Shown here: piece after piece, positions 1-5,799 of the stretch | How positions within the stretch are numbered: position 1 is the first letter of the stretch | Layout of the letters: the number at the start of each line of letters is the position of its first letter | DNA from: Methanimicrococcus sp. | GTDB lineage: Archaea > Halobacteriota > Methanosarcinia > Methanosarcinales > Methanosarcinaceae | NCBI GenBank assembly: GCA_009776675.1 | Contig: WRNK01000052.1 | Span: 1-7,888 of the forward strand | Length of the DNA stretch: 7,888 nt | Direction: 5' to 3' | Notes under the pieces: generated by a model | Told to the model about the DNA's origin: nothing | Seen by the model: the letters and a program-made list of their open reading frames with translations, nothing else | Database searches by the model: none | Program-made: the position numbers and the translations under genes

Positions 1-1
1 A

Positions 2-877
2 ATGTTTATACCGACAACGTTTTGTGATGCAAATTATGAATATGATGACGCCGATTATGTTATATTCGGGGCTCCTTTTGATAATACGTCTTCTTTTCGT
101 GCCGGAAGCCGCTGGGCGCCGGATGAGATGAGAAAAGTCTCCGCCAACTTTGAGCCTTACAATCCGAAATATGATCTGGATATGACGTATATGCCGATTT
201 GCGATGCGGGAAACGTTTTGGTTTCTGCCAATATTGATGAAACGTTGGAGTGGATTTACGAAGATGTCCAAAGAATTGTTGCCGACGGCAAATTTCCGAT
301 TATGATGGGTGGCGAACACTCCTTGTCATACGCGCCGATTAAAGCATGTTATGACGCGTGTGATGACAAAGACGATTTTGCGGTTCTTGTGTTGGATGCG
401 CATTTTGATCTTCGGGAAGATTTTCGAGGGCTGAAAAATAACCACGCTTGTGTTTCTCATCATATTTTAGAAAACATCACAAAAAAATATGTCTCCATCG
501 GCATCCGAAGCGGTGCAAAAGAAGAATGGGATTATGCCCGTAAAGCCGGTGTGAAATATTATACCGCCGATGATGTTTATGAAACGGGGATTTCAAAAGT
601 GATTCAAGAAGCGCTGAAATACCTTGACAGCAAACACATTTATCTGTCACTTGATATGGACGCCATTGATCCGGCTTATTGTGCAGGGCTTGGAACGCCT
701 GAACCGTTTGGAATGACAGACCGCGATGTCCGTGAAGTTTTGCGCCAAACGGCTCCTTATACAATCGGATTTGATGTCGTTGAGATCGCACCGGAATATG
801 ATAACAGCATCTCCGCTGTTTTGGCAGCCAAATTGATGCGCGAGTTTATTTTCGCGCATTATGCGTCTAAGCATTAA
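2..877 (+). CDS. speB: Agmatinase (arginase-family ureohydrolase)
   Basis: The 291-residue protein is a complete arginase/agmatinase-fold enzyme. Family knowledge predicts hydrolysis of agmatine to putrescine and urea in the cytoplasm, feeding polyamine and possibly hypusine synthesis; some archaeal relatives act on aminopropylagmatine instead, and the sequence cannot separate these. All six expected binuclear Mn ligands are visible: H106 in GGEHS, D132, H134 and D136 in DAHFD, and D218 and D220 in SLDMDAIDP. The N-terminal SSFRAGSRWAPDEMR segment and C-terminal FDVVEIAPEYD are also typical. The start at base 2 gives the usual family length, but only one base precedes it, so its ribosome site and any upstream operon partner are unseen. 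A hairpin terminator follows 14 bases after the stop. The family call is very secure; the exact substrate is less so. Confidence 0.93.
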   Translation: MFIPTTFCDANYEYDDADYVIFGAPFDNTSSFRAGSRWAPDEMRKVSANFEPYNPKYDLDMTYMPICDAGNVLVSANIDETLEWIYEDVQRIVADGKFPIMMGGEHSLSYAPIKACYDACDDKDDFAVLVLDAHFDLREDFRGLKNNHACVSHHILENITKKYVSIGIRSGAKEEWDYARKAGVKYYTADDVYETGISKVIQEALKYLDSKHIYLSLDMDAIDPAYCAGLGTPEPFGMTDRDVREVLRQTAPYTIGFDVVEIAPEYDNSISAVLAAKLMREFIFAHYASKH

Positions 878-883
878 TAATTT

Positions 884-928
884 AAAAAAAGATGCTGTGT
901 TTTTCAGCATTCTATTTTTTATTTTTTC
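884..928. terminator. Bidirectional hairpin terminator
   Basis: A 7-bp stem (GATGCTG at 891-897 with CAGCATT at 905-911, one G-T wobble) closes a 7-base loop. An A run lies at 884-890 and T-rich sequence at 914-928. On the plus strand it ends agmatinase. On the minus strand the T run at 884-890 directly follows the stem and ends the UPF0147/microprotein operon. It sits between two convergent stops. Confidence 0.75.
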
Positions 929-945
929 ATTAAAAACATGTTCAT

Positions 946-1077
946 TTAAAAACAATGTTTTTTCTTCTTTTTTCCGCATTTTTCACCGCAACAGCATCCA
1001 TATTTCAGGTAGTACAATATCGCAATGATGGCAAGCGGAATCAAAATAATGAGCAGCAGTTTCAATAATTTTTTCAT
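946..1077 (-). CDS. Single-pass membrane microprotein with Cys/Lys-rich tail
   Basis: I do not recognise a family for this 43-residue protein. Residues 1-6 are basic, residues 7-24 are an almost unbroken Leu/Ile/Ala stretch that should span the membrane once, and the tail carries C28, C29, C30 and C34, five consecutive lysines (36-40), H41 and C42. The ATG at 1077 is chosen because AGAGGT lies 7 bases upstream. A longer reading from 1146 would overlap the UPF0147 gene and has no such site. It lies 34 bases after the UPF0147 stop on the same strand, so the two are probably co-transcribed. The Cys/His cluster could bind metal or form disulfides, and the lysines could touch phospholipid or nucleic acid; both are inference. 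It might also be only a small membrane anchor of no conserved role. Confidence 0.6.
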   Translation of the reverse strand: MKKLLKLLLIILIPLAIIAILYYLKYGCCCGEKCGKKKKKHCF

Positions 1078-1084
1078 TTCTTTT

Positions 1085-1090
1085 ACCTCT
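1085..1090 (-). promoter_or_regulatory. Ribosome binding site of the membrane microprotein
   Basis: AGAGGT on the minus strand, 7 bases before the ATG at 1077. It is complementary to the archaeal 16S 3' end. It fixes the start of the microprotein at 1077 rather than the in-frame ATG at 1146. Confidence 0.6.
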
Positions 1091-1111
1091 TTTGATTTGA
1101 AAATGTAAAAA

Positions 1112-1384
1112 TTAAATTTCCGGCGGAATTGTTTCGAGTTTTCCAAGAATGCTCCAAATCAATGTTCCGGTATGCATTGGAAGATTTGGGTCGTAACTGA
1201 CATCGGAAAGCGTTTTTAATCCCGATGCGGCACGTAAGAAGAGTTGTTGGTTTTCGTTTTTTAAGACGTCGATAATTTCAGTGACGGAACGTCTGATGTT
1301 TCTTGGGACAGACGTATCGTTTGCAATCATATCTAATTCTACAATGCACTGATCAATCGTTTTTTGATATTCAGAAGCTGACAT
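1112..1384 (-). CDS. UPF0147 family protein
   Basis: This small, soluble, all-helical protein of 90 residues matches the archaeal UPF0147 family in length and in its hallmark segments: NDTSVPRNIRR (about residues 22-32), an RAASGL segment in the middle, and DPNLPMHTGTLIW (about 65-77) near the C terminus. The family is widespread in Euryarchaeota and has no established function. The start at 1384 is chosen because AGGTGA lies 5 bases upstream; an in-frame ATG at 1408 would add eight residues absent from the family pattern. There is no signal peptide or membrane segment. It is the first gene of an apparent two-gene minus-strand operon with the membrane microprotein. Its promoter must lie in the A+T-rich divergent spacer, where several TATA-like strings prevent a clear choice. 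Confidence 0.9.
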   Translation of the reverse strand: MSASEYQKTIDQCIVELDMIANDTSVPRNIRRSVTEIIDVLKNENQQLFLRAASGLKTLSDVSYDPNLPMHTGTLIWSILGKLETIPPEI

Positions 1385-1389
1385 AATTT

Positions 1390-1395
1390 TCACCT
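1390..1395 (-). promoter_or_regulatory. Ribosome binding site of the UPF0147 gene
   Basis: AGGTGA on the minus strand, 5 bases before the ATG at 1384. It is a strong archaeal Shine-Dalgarno match and selects this start over the upstream ATG at 1408. Confidence 0.65.
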
Positions 1396-1550
1396 GCGAT
1401 AAGTTCAACCAAAATCATTTATTGATTCGGATGACCTTGGTTATTAATTTTAATTCATAAAAGAAGTCATTTTTGAATTAAACATAGTGTAGAGTTCTCA
1501 CTCATTTAAATTTTACCTTGATTTTATTTTTATAACACATTCATTTCAAA

Positions 1551-1558
1551 TTTAAATA
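1551..1558 (+). promoter_or_regulatory. TATA box for the zinc-ribbon gene
   Basis: TTTAAATA matches the archaeal TATA consensus. Transcription starting about 25 bases downstream would begin near 1580, just before the mini-ORF ATG at 1588 and roughly 55 bases before the zinc-ribbon gene. No clear BRE is visible, and the surrounding 1409-1634 spacer is generally A+T-rich, so a chance match is possible. Confidence 0.5.
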
Positions 1559-1587
1559 CTTTTAATTTGTTTATTTGAAAAAGAATT

Positions 1588-1638
1588 ATGTCTTATGAAA
1601 GAAAAGGAAAAAAGAAAAAGAAAAAAATGGTGAAATGA
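1588..1638 (+). CDS. Possible lysine-rich leader mini-ORF
   Basis: ATG at 1588 opens a 16-codon frame (MSYERKG, then six lysines, then MVK) whose TGA at 1636-1638 overlaps the ATGATG start of the next gene. It has no good ribosome site, but the inferred transcript start near 1580 would leave it almost leaderless. It could couple or modulate translation of the zinc-ribbon gene. It could equally be a meaningless ATG ahead of an A-rich leader, which is why confidence is low. Confidence 0.25.
   Translation: MSYERKGKKKKKKMVK
1629..1633 (+). promoter_or_regulatory. Ribosome binding site of the zinc-ribbon gene
   Basis: GGTGA lies 4 bases before the ATG at 1638 but only 1 base before the adjacent ATG at 1635. 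Normal archaeal spacing therefore favours the second of the two tandem ATG codons. Confidence 0.55.
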
Positions 1639-2075
1639 TGGATTCTGATGAAAATGTTAAAAAAATTGCCCGTTTCCTTGAAAACGGCGGTACGATGCTT
1701 GCCCAACACTGTGAGAATTGCAATGCGCCGCTGTTTCGTTTTAAAGGGGATGTTATTTGTCCGGTTTGCAGCGGTATTGAAGCTTCGGCACCAAAAGGAG
1801 CAGCTGCCGTTTCAGCTGAAAAATCAAAACAAAAGAGTGAACGGGCTGAAAAAAGCGTGAAGTCTGAAAAAAGTGAGGTTGAAAAGAAGAAAGTTCGAGA
1901 CGTTTCAAAGCCGATTGTTTCCGATGACAATAATGAAACACTTTTGAAAGAATTAATTCTTCAAAAAATAACAGCGGTTGCGGAAGATATGCAAAATGAA
2001 ACAGATTCGCGCCGTATTTTTGAAAGTTTGGAAATCATTGAAAAAGGTTTAGAATTGATAAATCAACTTTCTTAA
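1638..2075 (+). CDS. Sjogren/scleroderma autoantigen 1 (p27) family zinc-ribbon protein
   Basis: This 145-residue protein has three parts. Residues 1-47 hold a helix (VKKIARFLENGGTMLAQ) and a zinc ribbon with C25, C28, C41 and C44 in a CxxC-12-CxxC layout; the GGTMLAQHC and PLFRFKGDVICPVC segments are characteristic of the archaeal branch of the Sjogren's syndrome/scleroderma autoantigen 1 family. Residues of about 50-93 are an Ala/Lys/Glu/Ser-rich, probably disordered linker. The rest, from about 100, is an amphipathic helix likely to form a coiled coil. The archaeal function is unknown; the ribbon suggests nucleic-acid or protein binding. An ATG at 1635 would add one residue; 1638 is preferred on ribosome-site spacing. 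It runs convergent with hef and overlaps the stop of a lysine-rich mini-ORF. Confidence 0.85.
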   Translation: MDSDENVKKIARFLENGGTMLAQHCENCNAPLFRFKGDVICPVCSGIEASAPKGAAAVSAEKSKQKSERAEKSVKSEKSEVEKKKVRDVSKPIVSDDNNETLLKELILQKITAVAEDMQNETDSRRIFESLEIIEKGLELINQLS

Positions 2076-2109
2076 ATGAAAAATCCGTTGTCGAGGGTTT
2101 CTCGACAAC
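2073..2109 (-). terminator. Hairpin terminator for hef (minus strand)
   Basis: A perfect 9-bp stem (GTTGTCGAG at 2087-2095 with CTCGACAAC at 2101-2109) closes a 5-base loop. Read on the minus strand it lies 32 bases after the hef stop and is followed by the T-rich string GGATTTTTCATTT. The symmetrical stem would also form in plus-strand RNA, 11 bases after the zinc-ribbon stop, but no T run follows it there. Confidence 0.6.
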
Positions 2110-2114
2110 TGCAC

Positions 2115-2150
2115 CCGATGGCAAAAATAAGCCGTTGGTTTTTATTTTTT
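2115..2150 (+). terminator. Hairpin terminator for the zinc-ribbon gene (plus strand)
   Basis: CCGATGGC (2115-2122) pairs with GCCGTTGG (2131-2138) in plus-strand RNA, 8 bp with two G-U wobbles, and is followed at once by T5-A-T6 (2139-2150). On the minus strand the wobbles become A-C mismatches, so the element is strand-specific. Its T tract reaches into the last codons of the convergent hef gene. Confidence 0.6.
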
Positions 2151-4598
2151 GTATTCTGCTTCCATTACATCTCGAATTCTTTGTGCCGTCTTTTTCCCAA
2201 TCCCTTTTATTTTGCACAAATCTTCTTCAGTTGCGTTAAAAATGTTGGTCAAGGAACCAAACTCATTGAGGAGGAGGCGGGCGGCGTTTGGACCGACGCC
2301 TGAGATGGAGGATAAGAGGTATTCTTGCTGCTCACTTGTTGTTTTTGCCGGTTTTTTACCATGCAGGTTGATGCTTTTTTTCTCATCGATTTGTTCTCTT
2401 TTTGCCATCATTTTGAGTAAGAGAGCGGTTTCTTCTTCGTTTTTTGTGTAAAAGACGGAAACTTTTAAATCCATTTCAATGGAAAGCAAGGCGCCTTTGA
2501 TGGCATTCGGATTGATTTTGCTGCCGATCTCTTCTTCGCCTTCAACAATAAGGGCGGGTTTTTTGTAGGCGCGCGACAAATCAACCAGCTGTGAAAAAAG
2601 ATTGCGTTTGCCGTCAATCAAAGAAGCAGAAAAGTCGGCGGCACTCTTTCTTTCAACAGCCATCTCATCGCTGATCACATAATCGGCCACCTCCAGTTTT
2701 GCCGTTTTCAAAAAAACGCCTTGGGATTCCAAATGCCGCAAAACACCGCTTTTGAGTTCCCGAACATCCGCTAAGATTTTCAGAGGCTCATTTTTGTTTT
2801 CGATCTCATTTTCAATTTCATTTTCACTATTATCTTCTTCCGCTTTTGTGAAATTTTTGGAGAACGCTTTTTCTCTGGCAGGCAAATCGAAATTTTCTCC
2901 AATATCAGATTTTGTTTCCGTTTCAGGTTCATTTTCCTTTTCTTCTTCTCTTCTTCCTTCTTCAAAAGAGAGCACATTTTCATATTTTTTCTTAAATTCT
3001 CTCTCAAAATCAAAAAATGTTTTTTGAGGTTCATCCGGTTTTTTGATGGCAGAGGAGGAAGCATAACTTTTTTGCAAACTTTTCATTTCAGAAAGCATTT
3101 TTTTCTCTTTGCTCTGGCTGCTCCAGCGGTAAAATTCATCACGAGTTCCCTTTGTAATCAAAACAATGACACGGCCTGTTTGGAAACGACCGGTTCGGCC
3201 TTTTCTCTGAATGCTTCGAATTTCTGATGGAACCGGCTCGTAAAATAAAACCATATCCGTTGCAGGAATATCAAGTCCCTCTTCGGCGACGGATGTTGCA
3301 ATGAGGACGTTGTATTCTCCGGCTCGGAATTGGTCAATAATTTCGGTTTGCTGTTTTTGTGTCAGCCCTTTATCTTTATAACGCGAGCCTTGACCAACAA
3401 AACGAACCGGACGCACGGATTTGATTTCTTCCAAAGCCTCTTTGACAGTATTTGCTGTGTCTCGAAAGTTTGTAAAAACAATAATTTTAGAATCGGGATA
3501 TTTTGTTAATTGTTCCGATACAATTTTTTGAACGGCATAAAATTTCGGGTGTTCTCTTTCACATTTTTCTGTCAGATTCAAAGCTTGTCTGAAATATAAA
3601 TCATTGACAAGCCGCTTGACAGCTTTGCTTGCGGATGATAATGCGGCTTCCTCATCCATCTTTGTTAAGTAAGATAATAACGGTTTTGCACCTTGCGTTT
3701 CGACCAATTCGACGGCATGTTCAATTTTCATAATTTCTGCCACGACAGAAACGGCATTATACACATTTGGATCGGCAGCTTCACTTCTTGCTTCGCCGGC
3801 AAGTCGATCTTGAAGCGCCAGCAAATCTTTTTTTGTAACAGATCTGGTATCCAAGGGGTAGCCATATTCAACAAGCTTTCGGAACCTTTCATCCAATATC
3901 TTTTTTAATGATTCTCGAATTTCTGCCAACTCTTTAGGTAATTCCAAGGAGAGCCATTCCACGTCCTTTTTGTGAACATAAGGCTTAATGTCGGGGTCAT
4001 CTTCCGTTTTAACAACAACATTTTCAATGCAAAGCGTTTGGCAGACGTCGTCAATTTTTTCTTTTTCACTTCCGGGACTTGCCGTAATTCCTAAAATCAA
4101 TGGATTATCAGCATCTTTCGTGTATTTTTCTGCAATATAGGTATAAGCATAATTTCCGACAGTTCGGTGGGCTTCATCAAAAACGATACAAGAGACATCT
4201 TTTAATGAAATTCGACCATTCATTAAATCGTTTTCAATAACTTGAGGCGTTGAGATAATCACATCTGTTTCAAGCCATATGTCTTTTCTTTTTTCGGGAA
4301 CAAGACTTCCCGTGAAGGCTTTCACTTTTCCTTCTTCTAATTTCATCACACGTGAAAAGAAATCATAATGCTGCTGAACAAGCGGTTTGGTTGGAGAAAG
4401 CAGCAAGACCTTTCCGCCAACACGCTCCAGCCTCATGACCATAATTAAAAGAGCAACAATCGTTTTTCCAAGAGACGTCGGAAGAACAACAAGAGAGTTT
4501 TTTTTAGTACAAGCAGAGACAATATTGAGCTGATACATGCGCTGCTCAACAACATTTTCCAAAATGAGAGGATGTTTGATAAATTGTTGGTCGGTCAT
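2142..4598 (-). CDS. hef: Hef: archaeal fork-structure-specific helicase/XPF-family nuclease
   Basis: The 818 residues carry the full Hef (archaeal FANCM/XPF-like) architecture. The SF2 helicase shows motif I PTSLGKT (40-46), Ia SPTKPLVQQH (68-77), II DEAH (141-144), III TAS (172-174), V ATSVAEEGLDIP (434-445) and VI QRKGRTGR (464-471), with a helical insert at about 220-350. A charged, Glu/Asn-rich linker (about 515-603) leads to an ERCC4 nuclease with DVRE (611-614), ADY (638-640) and ERKSAAD (649-655), so the catalytic ERKxxxD motif is intact. Two helix-hairpin-helix units follow (GVGPNAARLL near 767-776, GIGKKTAQRI near 799-808). Known relatives unwind and cut stalled or branched replication forks. 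The start has GGGAG 4 bases upstream. No PCNA-binding motif is evident at the C terminus. It is longer than many Hef proteins, mainly through the linker. Confidence 0.95.
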   Translation of the reverse strand: MTDQQFIKHPLILENVVEQRMYQLNIVSACTKKNSLVVLPTSLGKTIVALLIMVMRLERVGGKVLLLSPTKPLVQQHYDFFSRVMKLEEGKVKAFTGSLVPEKRKDIWLETDVIISTPQVIENDLMNGRISLKDVSCIVFDEAHRTVGNYAYTYIAEKYTKDADNPLILGITASPGSEKEKIDDVCQTLCIENVVVKTEDDPDIKPYVHKKDVEWLSLELPKELAEIRESLKKILDERFRKLVEYGYPLDTRSVTKKDLLALQDRLAGEARSEAADPNVYNAVSVVAEIMKIEHAVELVETQGAKPLLSYLTKMDEEAALSSASKAVKRLVNDLYFRQALNLTEKCEREHPKFYAVQKIVSEQLTKYPDSKIIVFTNFRDTANTVKEALEEIKSVRPVRFVGQGSRYKDKGLTQKQQTEIIDQFRAGEYNVLIATSVAEEGLDIPATDMVLFYEPVPSEIRSIQRKGRTGRFQTGRVIVLITKGTRDEFYRWSSQSKEKKMLSEMKSLQKSYASSSAIKKPDEPQKTFFDFEREFKKKYENVLSFEEGRREEEKENEPETETKSDIGENFDLPAREKAFSKNFTKAEEDNSENEIENEIENKNEPLKILADVRELKSGVLRHLESQGVFLKTAKLEVADYVISDEMAVERKSAADFSASLIDGKRNLFSQLVDLSRAYKKPALIVEGEEEIGSKINPNAIKGALLSIEMDLKVSVFYTKNEEETALLLKMMAKREQIDEKKSINLHGKKPAKTTSEQQEYLLSSISGVGPNAARLLLNEFGSLTNIFNATEEDLCKIKGIGKKTAQRIRDVMEAEYKK

Positions 4599-4602
4599 CG
4601 TT

Positions 4603-4609
4603 CTCCCTC
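4603..4609 (-). promoter_or_regulatory. Ribosome binding site of hef
   Basis: GAGGGAG on the minus strand, 4 bases before the ATG at 4598. It supports that codon as the hef start. Confidence 0.5.
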
Positions 4610-4660
4610 GTGTTTTTGTCCGCTTTTTTTAAAATAACTTGCAGTTTCTTTATGATTCTT

Positions 4661-4668
4661 CTTATAAA
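4661..4668 (-). promoter_or_regulatory. TATA box for hef
   Basis: TTTATAAG on the minus strand lies 63-70 bases upstream of the hef ATG. A start about 25 bases downstream would give a leader of roughly 40 bases. The spacer is A+T-rich, so this is a plausible but unproven promoter. Confidence 0.45.
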
Positions 4669-4746
4669 TAATCAATTCGCAGAGTGAAACTACTAAAGAA
4701 AAAGAAATGGAAAAAGGAAGAAAAAAGCAATCAATCTGCTAAAACG

Positions 4747-4754
4747 TTTATAAA
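4747..4754 (+). promoter_or_regulatory. TATA box for the TA-like gene pair
   Basis: TTTATAAA preceded by AAAACG matches archaeal TATA consensus. The inferred transcript start is near 4775-4780, leaving a leader of about 60 bases. A weaker TTAAAATA-like string at 4783-4789 is an alternative giving a shorter leader. Confidence 0.45.
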
Positions 4755-4761
4755 TTTTCGT

Positions 4762-4787
4762 TTTTAACAAAAATAAAAATGTTAAAA
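4762..4787. promoter_or_regulatory. Inverted repeat, possible operator of the TA-like pair
   Basis: TTTTAACA (4762-4769) and TGTTAAAA (4780-4787) are perfect 8-base inverted copies separated by 10 A-rich bases. They lie just downstream of the TATA box and straddle the inferred transcript start, which is where an autoregulating repressor would bind. The low sequence complexity makes chance occurrence a real alternative. Confidence 0.35.
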
Positions 4788-4837
4788 TAGTTTCGTAAAC
4801 AGCAGTATAATGTTTATCAAAAGACGGATGCAAAATT

Positions 4838-5278
4838 ATGACAGACGAAGAACTGACATCAAATCCTTCCAAAAAAGAGAAGATGATCGTTGCAGAGACT
4901 TTAGAAGGAGAACAATATGCATGCCACCAAAATACAGATTTAAAAGAGAACGCATTAAAATTTATACCCTTTTCAGAAAAAAACAATATGATCTCGCAGG
5001 ACATTTTTTATCTGGAACAATTTACAGACCCCGGAATCAATTTGAAAATAATAAAGCCGATCCAATTCAATGTCAGTTTTGAAGAAGATTTGTATTTTAT
5101 AGAAAATGATGTTTTTGATATTTTTTCATATCATAAAGAACTGAAAAAAGCAAAAACAGACATCGAAGAACAATTACAAATATTGTGGAAAGATTTTGTT
5201 CTGGAAGACGAATCGACATTGCATGAAACGGGTATCCTATTTAAAAAACTTCTTCAGAAATACCTGGAGGAATTCTAA
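4838..5278 (+). CDS. Unknown protein, antitoxin-like partner of the downstream HicA-like gene
   Basis: I do not recognise a named family for this 146-residue acidic protein. The C-terminal part (about 68-146) has a beta segment (IKPIQFNVSF), a short strand with IFSYHKELKKA, then a helix with LWKDFVLEDESTLHETG and a final helix. This resembles small partner proteins encoded just upstream of HicA-like genes in bacteria and archaea, recalled from memory. The N-terminal 65 residues are charged and give no clue; no DNA-binding helix-turn-helix is evident. The start at 4838 has only a weak ribosome site (GGATG); a later ATG at 4883 is possible. Its TAA shares its last base with the next gene's ATG, so translation is very probably coupled. 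It is richer in A+T than hef or nrdD, suggesting possible acquisition. Function by context only. Confidence 0.6.
   Translation: MTDEELTSNPSKKEKMIVAETLEGEQYACHQNTDLKENALKFIPFSEKNNMISQDIFYLEQFTDPGINLKIIKPIQFNVSFEEDLYFIENDVFDIFSYHKELKKAKTDIEEQLQILWKDFVLEDESTLHETGILFKKLLQKYLEEF
5266..5270 (+). promoter_or_regulatory. Ribosome binding site of the HicA-like gene
   Basis: GGAGG lies inside the last codons of the upstream gene, 7 bases before the ATG at 5278. It is the strongest ribosome site in the window and suggests efficient expression of the second protein. Confidence 0.65.
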
Positions 5279-5592
5279 TGGCACCTCCATATAGAAGCAG
5301 AGAAATAACCTCATCACTTCTCCAAAAAGGGTTTAAAAAAAAAGAGGGGGACCATCATTTTTATTATTTTTATATGAATGGAGCTCGAACACCAATTAAA
5401 ACATTTGTAAGCCATGGAGCAAAAGACTATGGTTCTGAACTTTTATCCCCTATGAGAAAACAATTATTGCTTACAAAAGAACAACTTGAAGGACTGATTG
5501 AATGCCCATTAAAAGAGGATGAATTAAAAGAGATTTACGCCTCTAAATTAGTAAATCTAAAAGATAAATTCTCAAATTCTTTAAATGGTTAA
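5278..5592 (+). CDS. HicA-like small protein, putative toxin or RNA-binding protein
   Basis: The 104-residue basic protein begins with a helix (REITSSLLQKGF, 8-19), then KKEGDHHFYYFY (21-32), a third strand (TPIKTFVSHG, 38-47), and a helix (LLSPMRKQLLL, 55-65). This order, with a GDHH turn and a later SHG, resembles the HicA double-stranded-RNA-binding fold, in which a Gly-Ser-His motif carries the key histidine; H26 or H27 would be its counterpart. A further TKEQLEGLIECPL segment (66-78) and a charged tail extend beyond the usual HicA length of about 60. In known HicAB pairs the toxin cleaves mRNA and the partner neutralises it. Here the partner precedes the toxin-like gene, the reverse of the common hicA-hicB order. 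The fold call is moderate; toxin activity is inference. Confidence 0.6.
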   Translation: MAPPYRSREITSSLLQKGFKKKEGDHHFYYFYMNGARTPIKTFVSHGAKDYGSELLSPMRKQLLLTKEQLEGLIECPLKEDELKEIYASKLVNLKDKFSNSLNG

Positions 5593-5666
5593 AAATCGGC
5601 TTTGTATGAAAAACAAAAATTTGCCCAAAAGTAAGCCATCCGAAAAAAACGATTTTCATGTTTTTT

Positions 5667-5700
5667 AAAAAAAAATAGGTTGGGGGAAAAATATTCCCCC
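5667..5700 (-). terminator. Hairpin terminator for nrdD (minus strand)
   Basis: GGGGGAA (5682-5688) pairs with TTCCCCC (5694-5700) around a 5-base loop. On the minus strand the hairpin is followed 6 bases later by nine T (plus-strand A run 5667-5675). It lies about 100 bases after the nrdD stop, leaving a long 3' untranslated region. The rest of the 5593-5799 spacer shows no gene. For the convergent TA-like pair, T6 at 5661-5666 after loosely pairing AAAATCG/CGATTTT arms (5592-5598, 5650-5656) could be a plus-strand stop, but that is weak. Confidence 0.65.
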
Positions 5701-5799
5701 GACACGACAACCGTCGCATTTCTTTCAAACCGGAAGGTTGGAAAAGAGACGTGGCTTCGTTTTTTAAACGATAAAACGTGCAGATTTTGCCGGAGAGGT

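Noticed and set aside
946..1146. A 66-residue minus-strand reading of the membrane microprotein starting at 1146.
   Set aside because: It overlaps the end of the UPF0147 gene, has no ribosome site, and the added residues look random; the ATG at 1077 has AGAGGT at correct spacing.
1409..1634. Several A+T-rich short palindromes and TATA-like strings considered as an origin or operator.
   Set aside because: They are imperfect and of low complexity, with no repeated motif family and no Orc1/Cdc6 gene nearby. Only the TTTAAATA box at 1551 was kept.
1586..1930. A 114-residue minus-strand frame rich in Ser and Phe.
   Set aside because: It is the antisense of the Lys/Glu-rich zinc-ribbon gene, and the composition is what the reverse of that codon bias produces.
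2752..3027. A plus-strand frame with repeated FSFSIS-like residues, resembling a membrane segment.
   Set aside because: It is the antisense of the acidic Glu/Asn linker of Hef; it has no ribosome site or promoter.
4693..5004. A minus-strand 103-residue frame rich in Phe and Leu near the TA-like pair.
   Set aside because: It runs antisense across the promoter and first gene of the pair, with no ribosome site. The Phe/Leu content reflects A-rich plus-strand sequence.
4810..5082. A plus-strand 90-residue Arg-rich frame beginning before the antitoxin-like gene.
   Set aside because: It is an out-of-frame shadow of the 4838 gene, which alone leads into the coupled stop/start with the next gene.
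5543..5728. A 61-residue minus-strand frame downstream of nrdD, considered as a possible small gene or nrdG fragment.
   Set aside because: It runs through the hairpin and T run of the nrdD terminator and into the end of the opposite gene. It has no radical-SAM CxxxCxxC motif.
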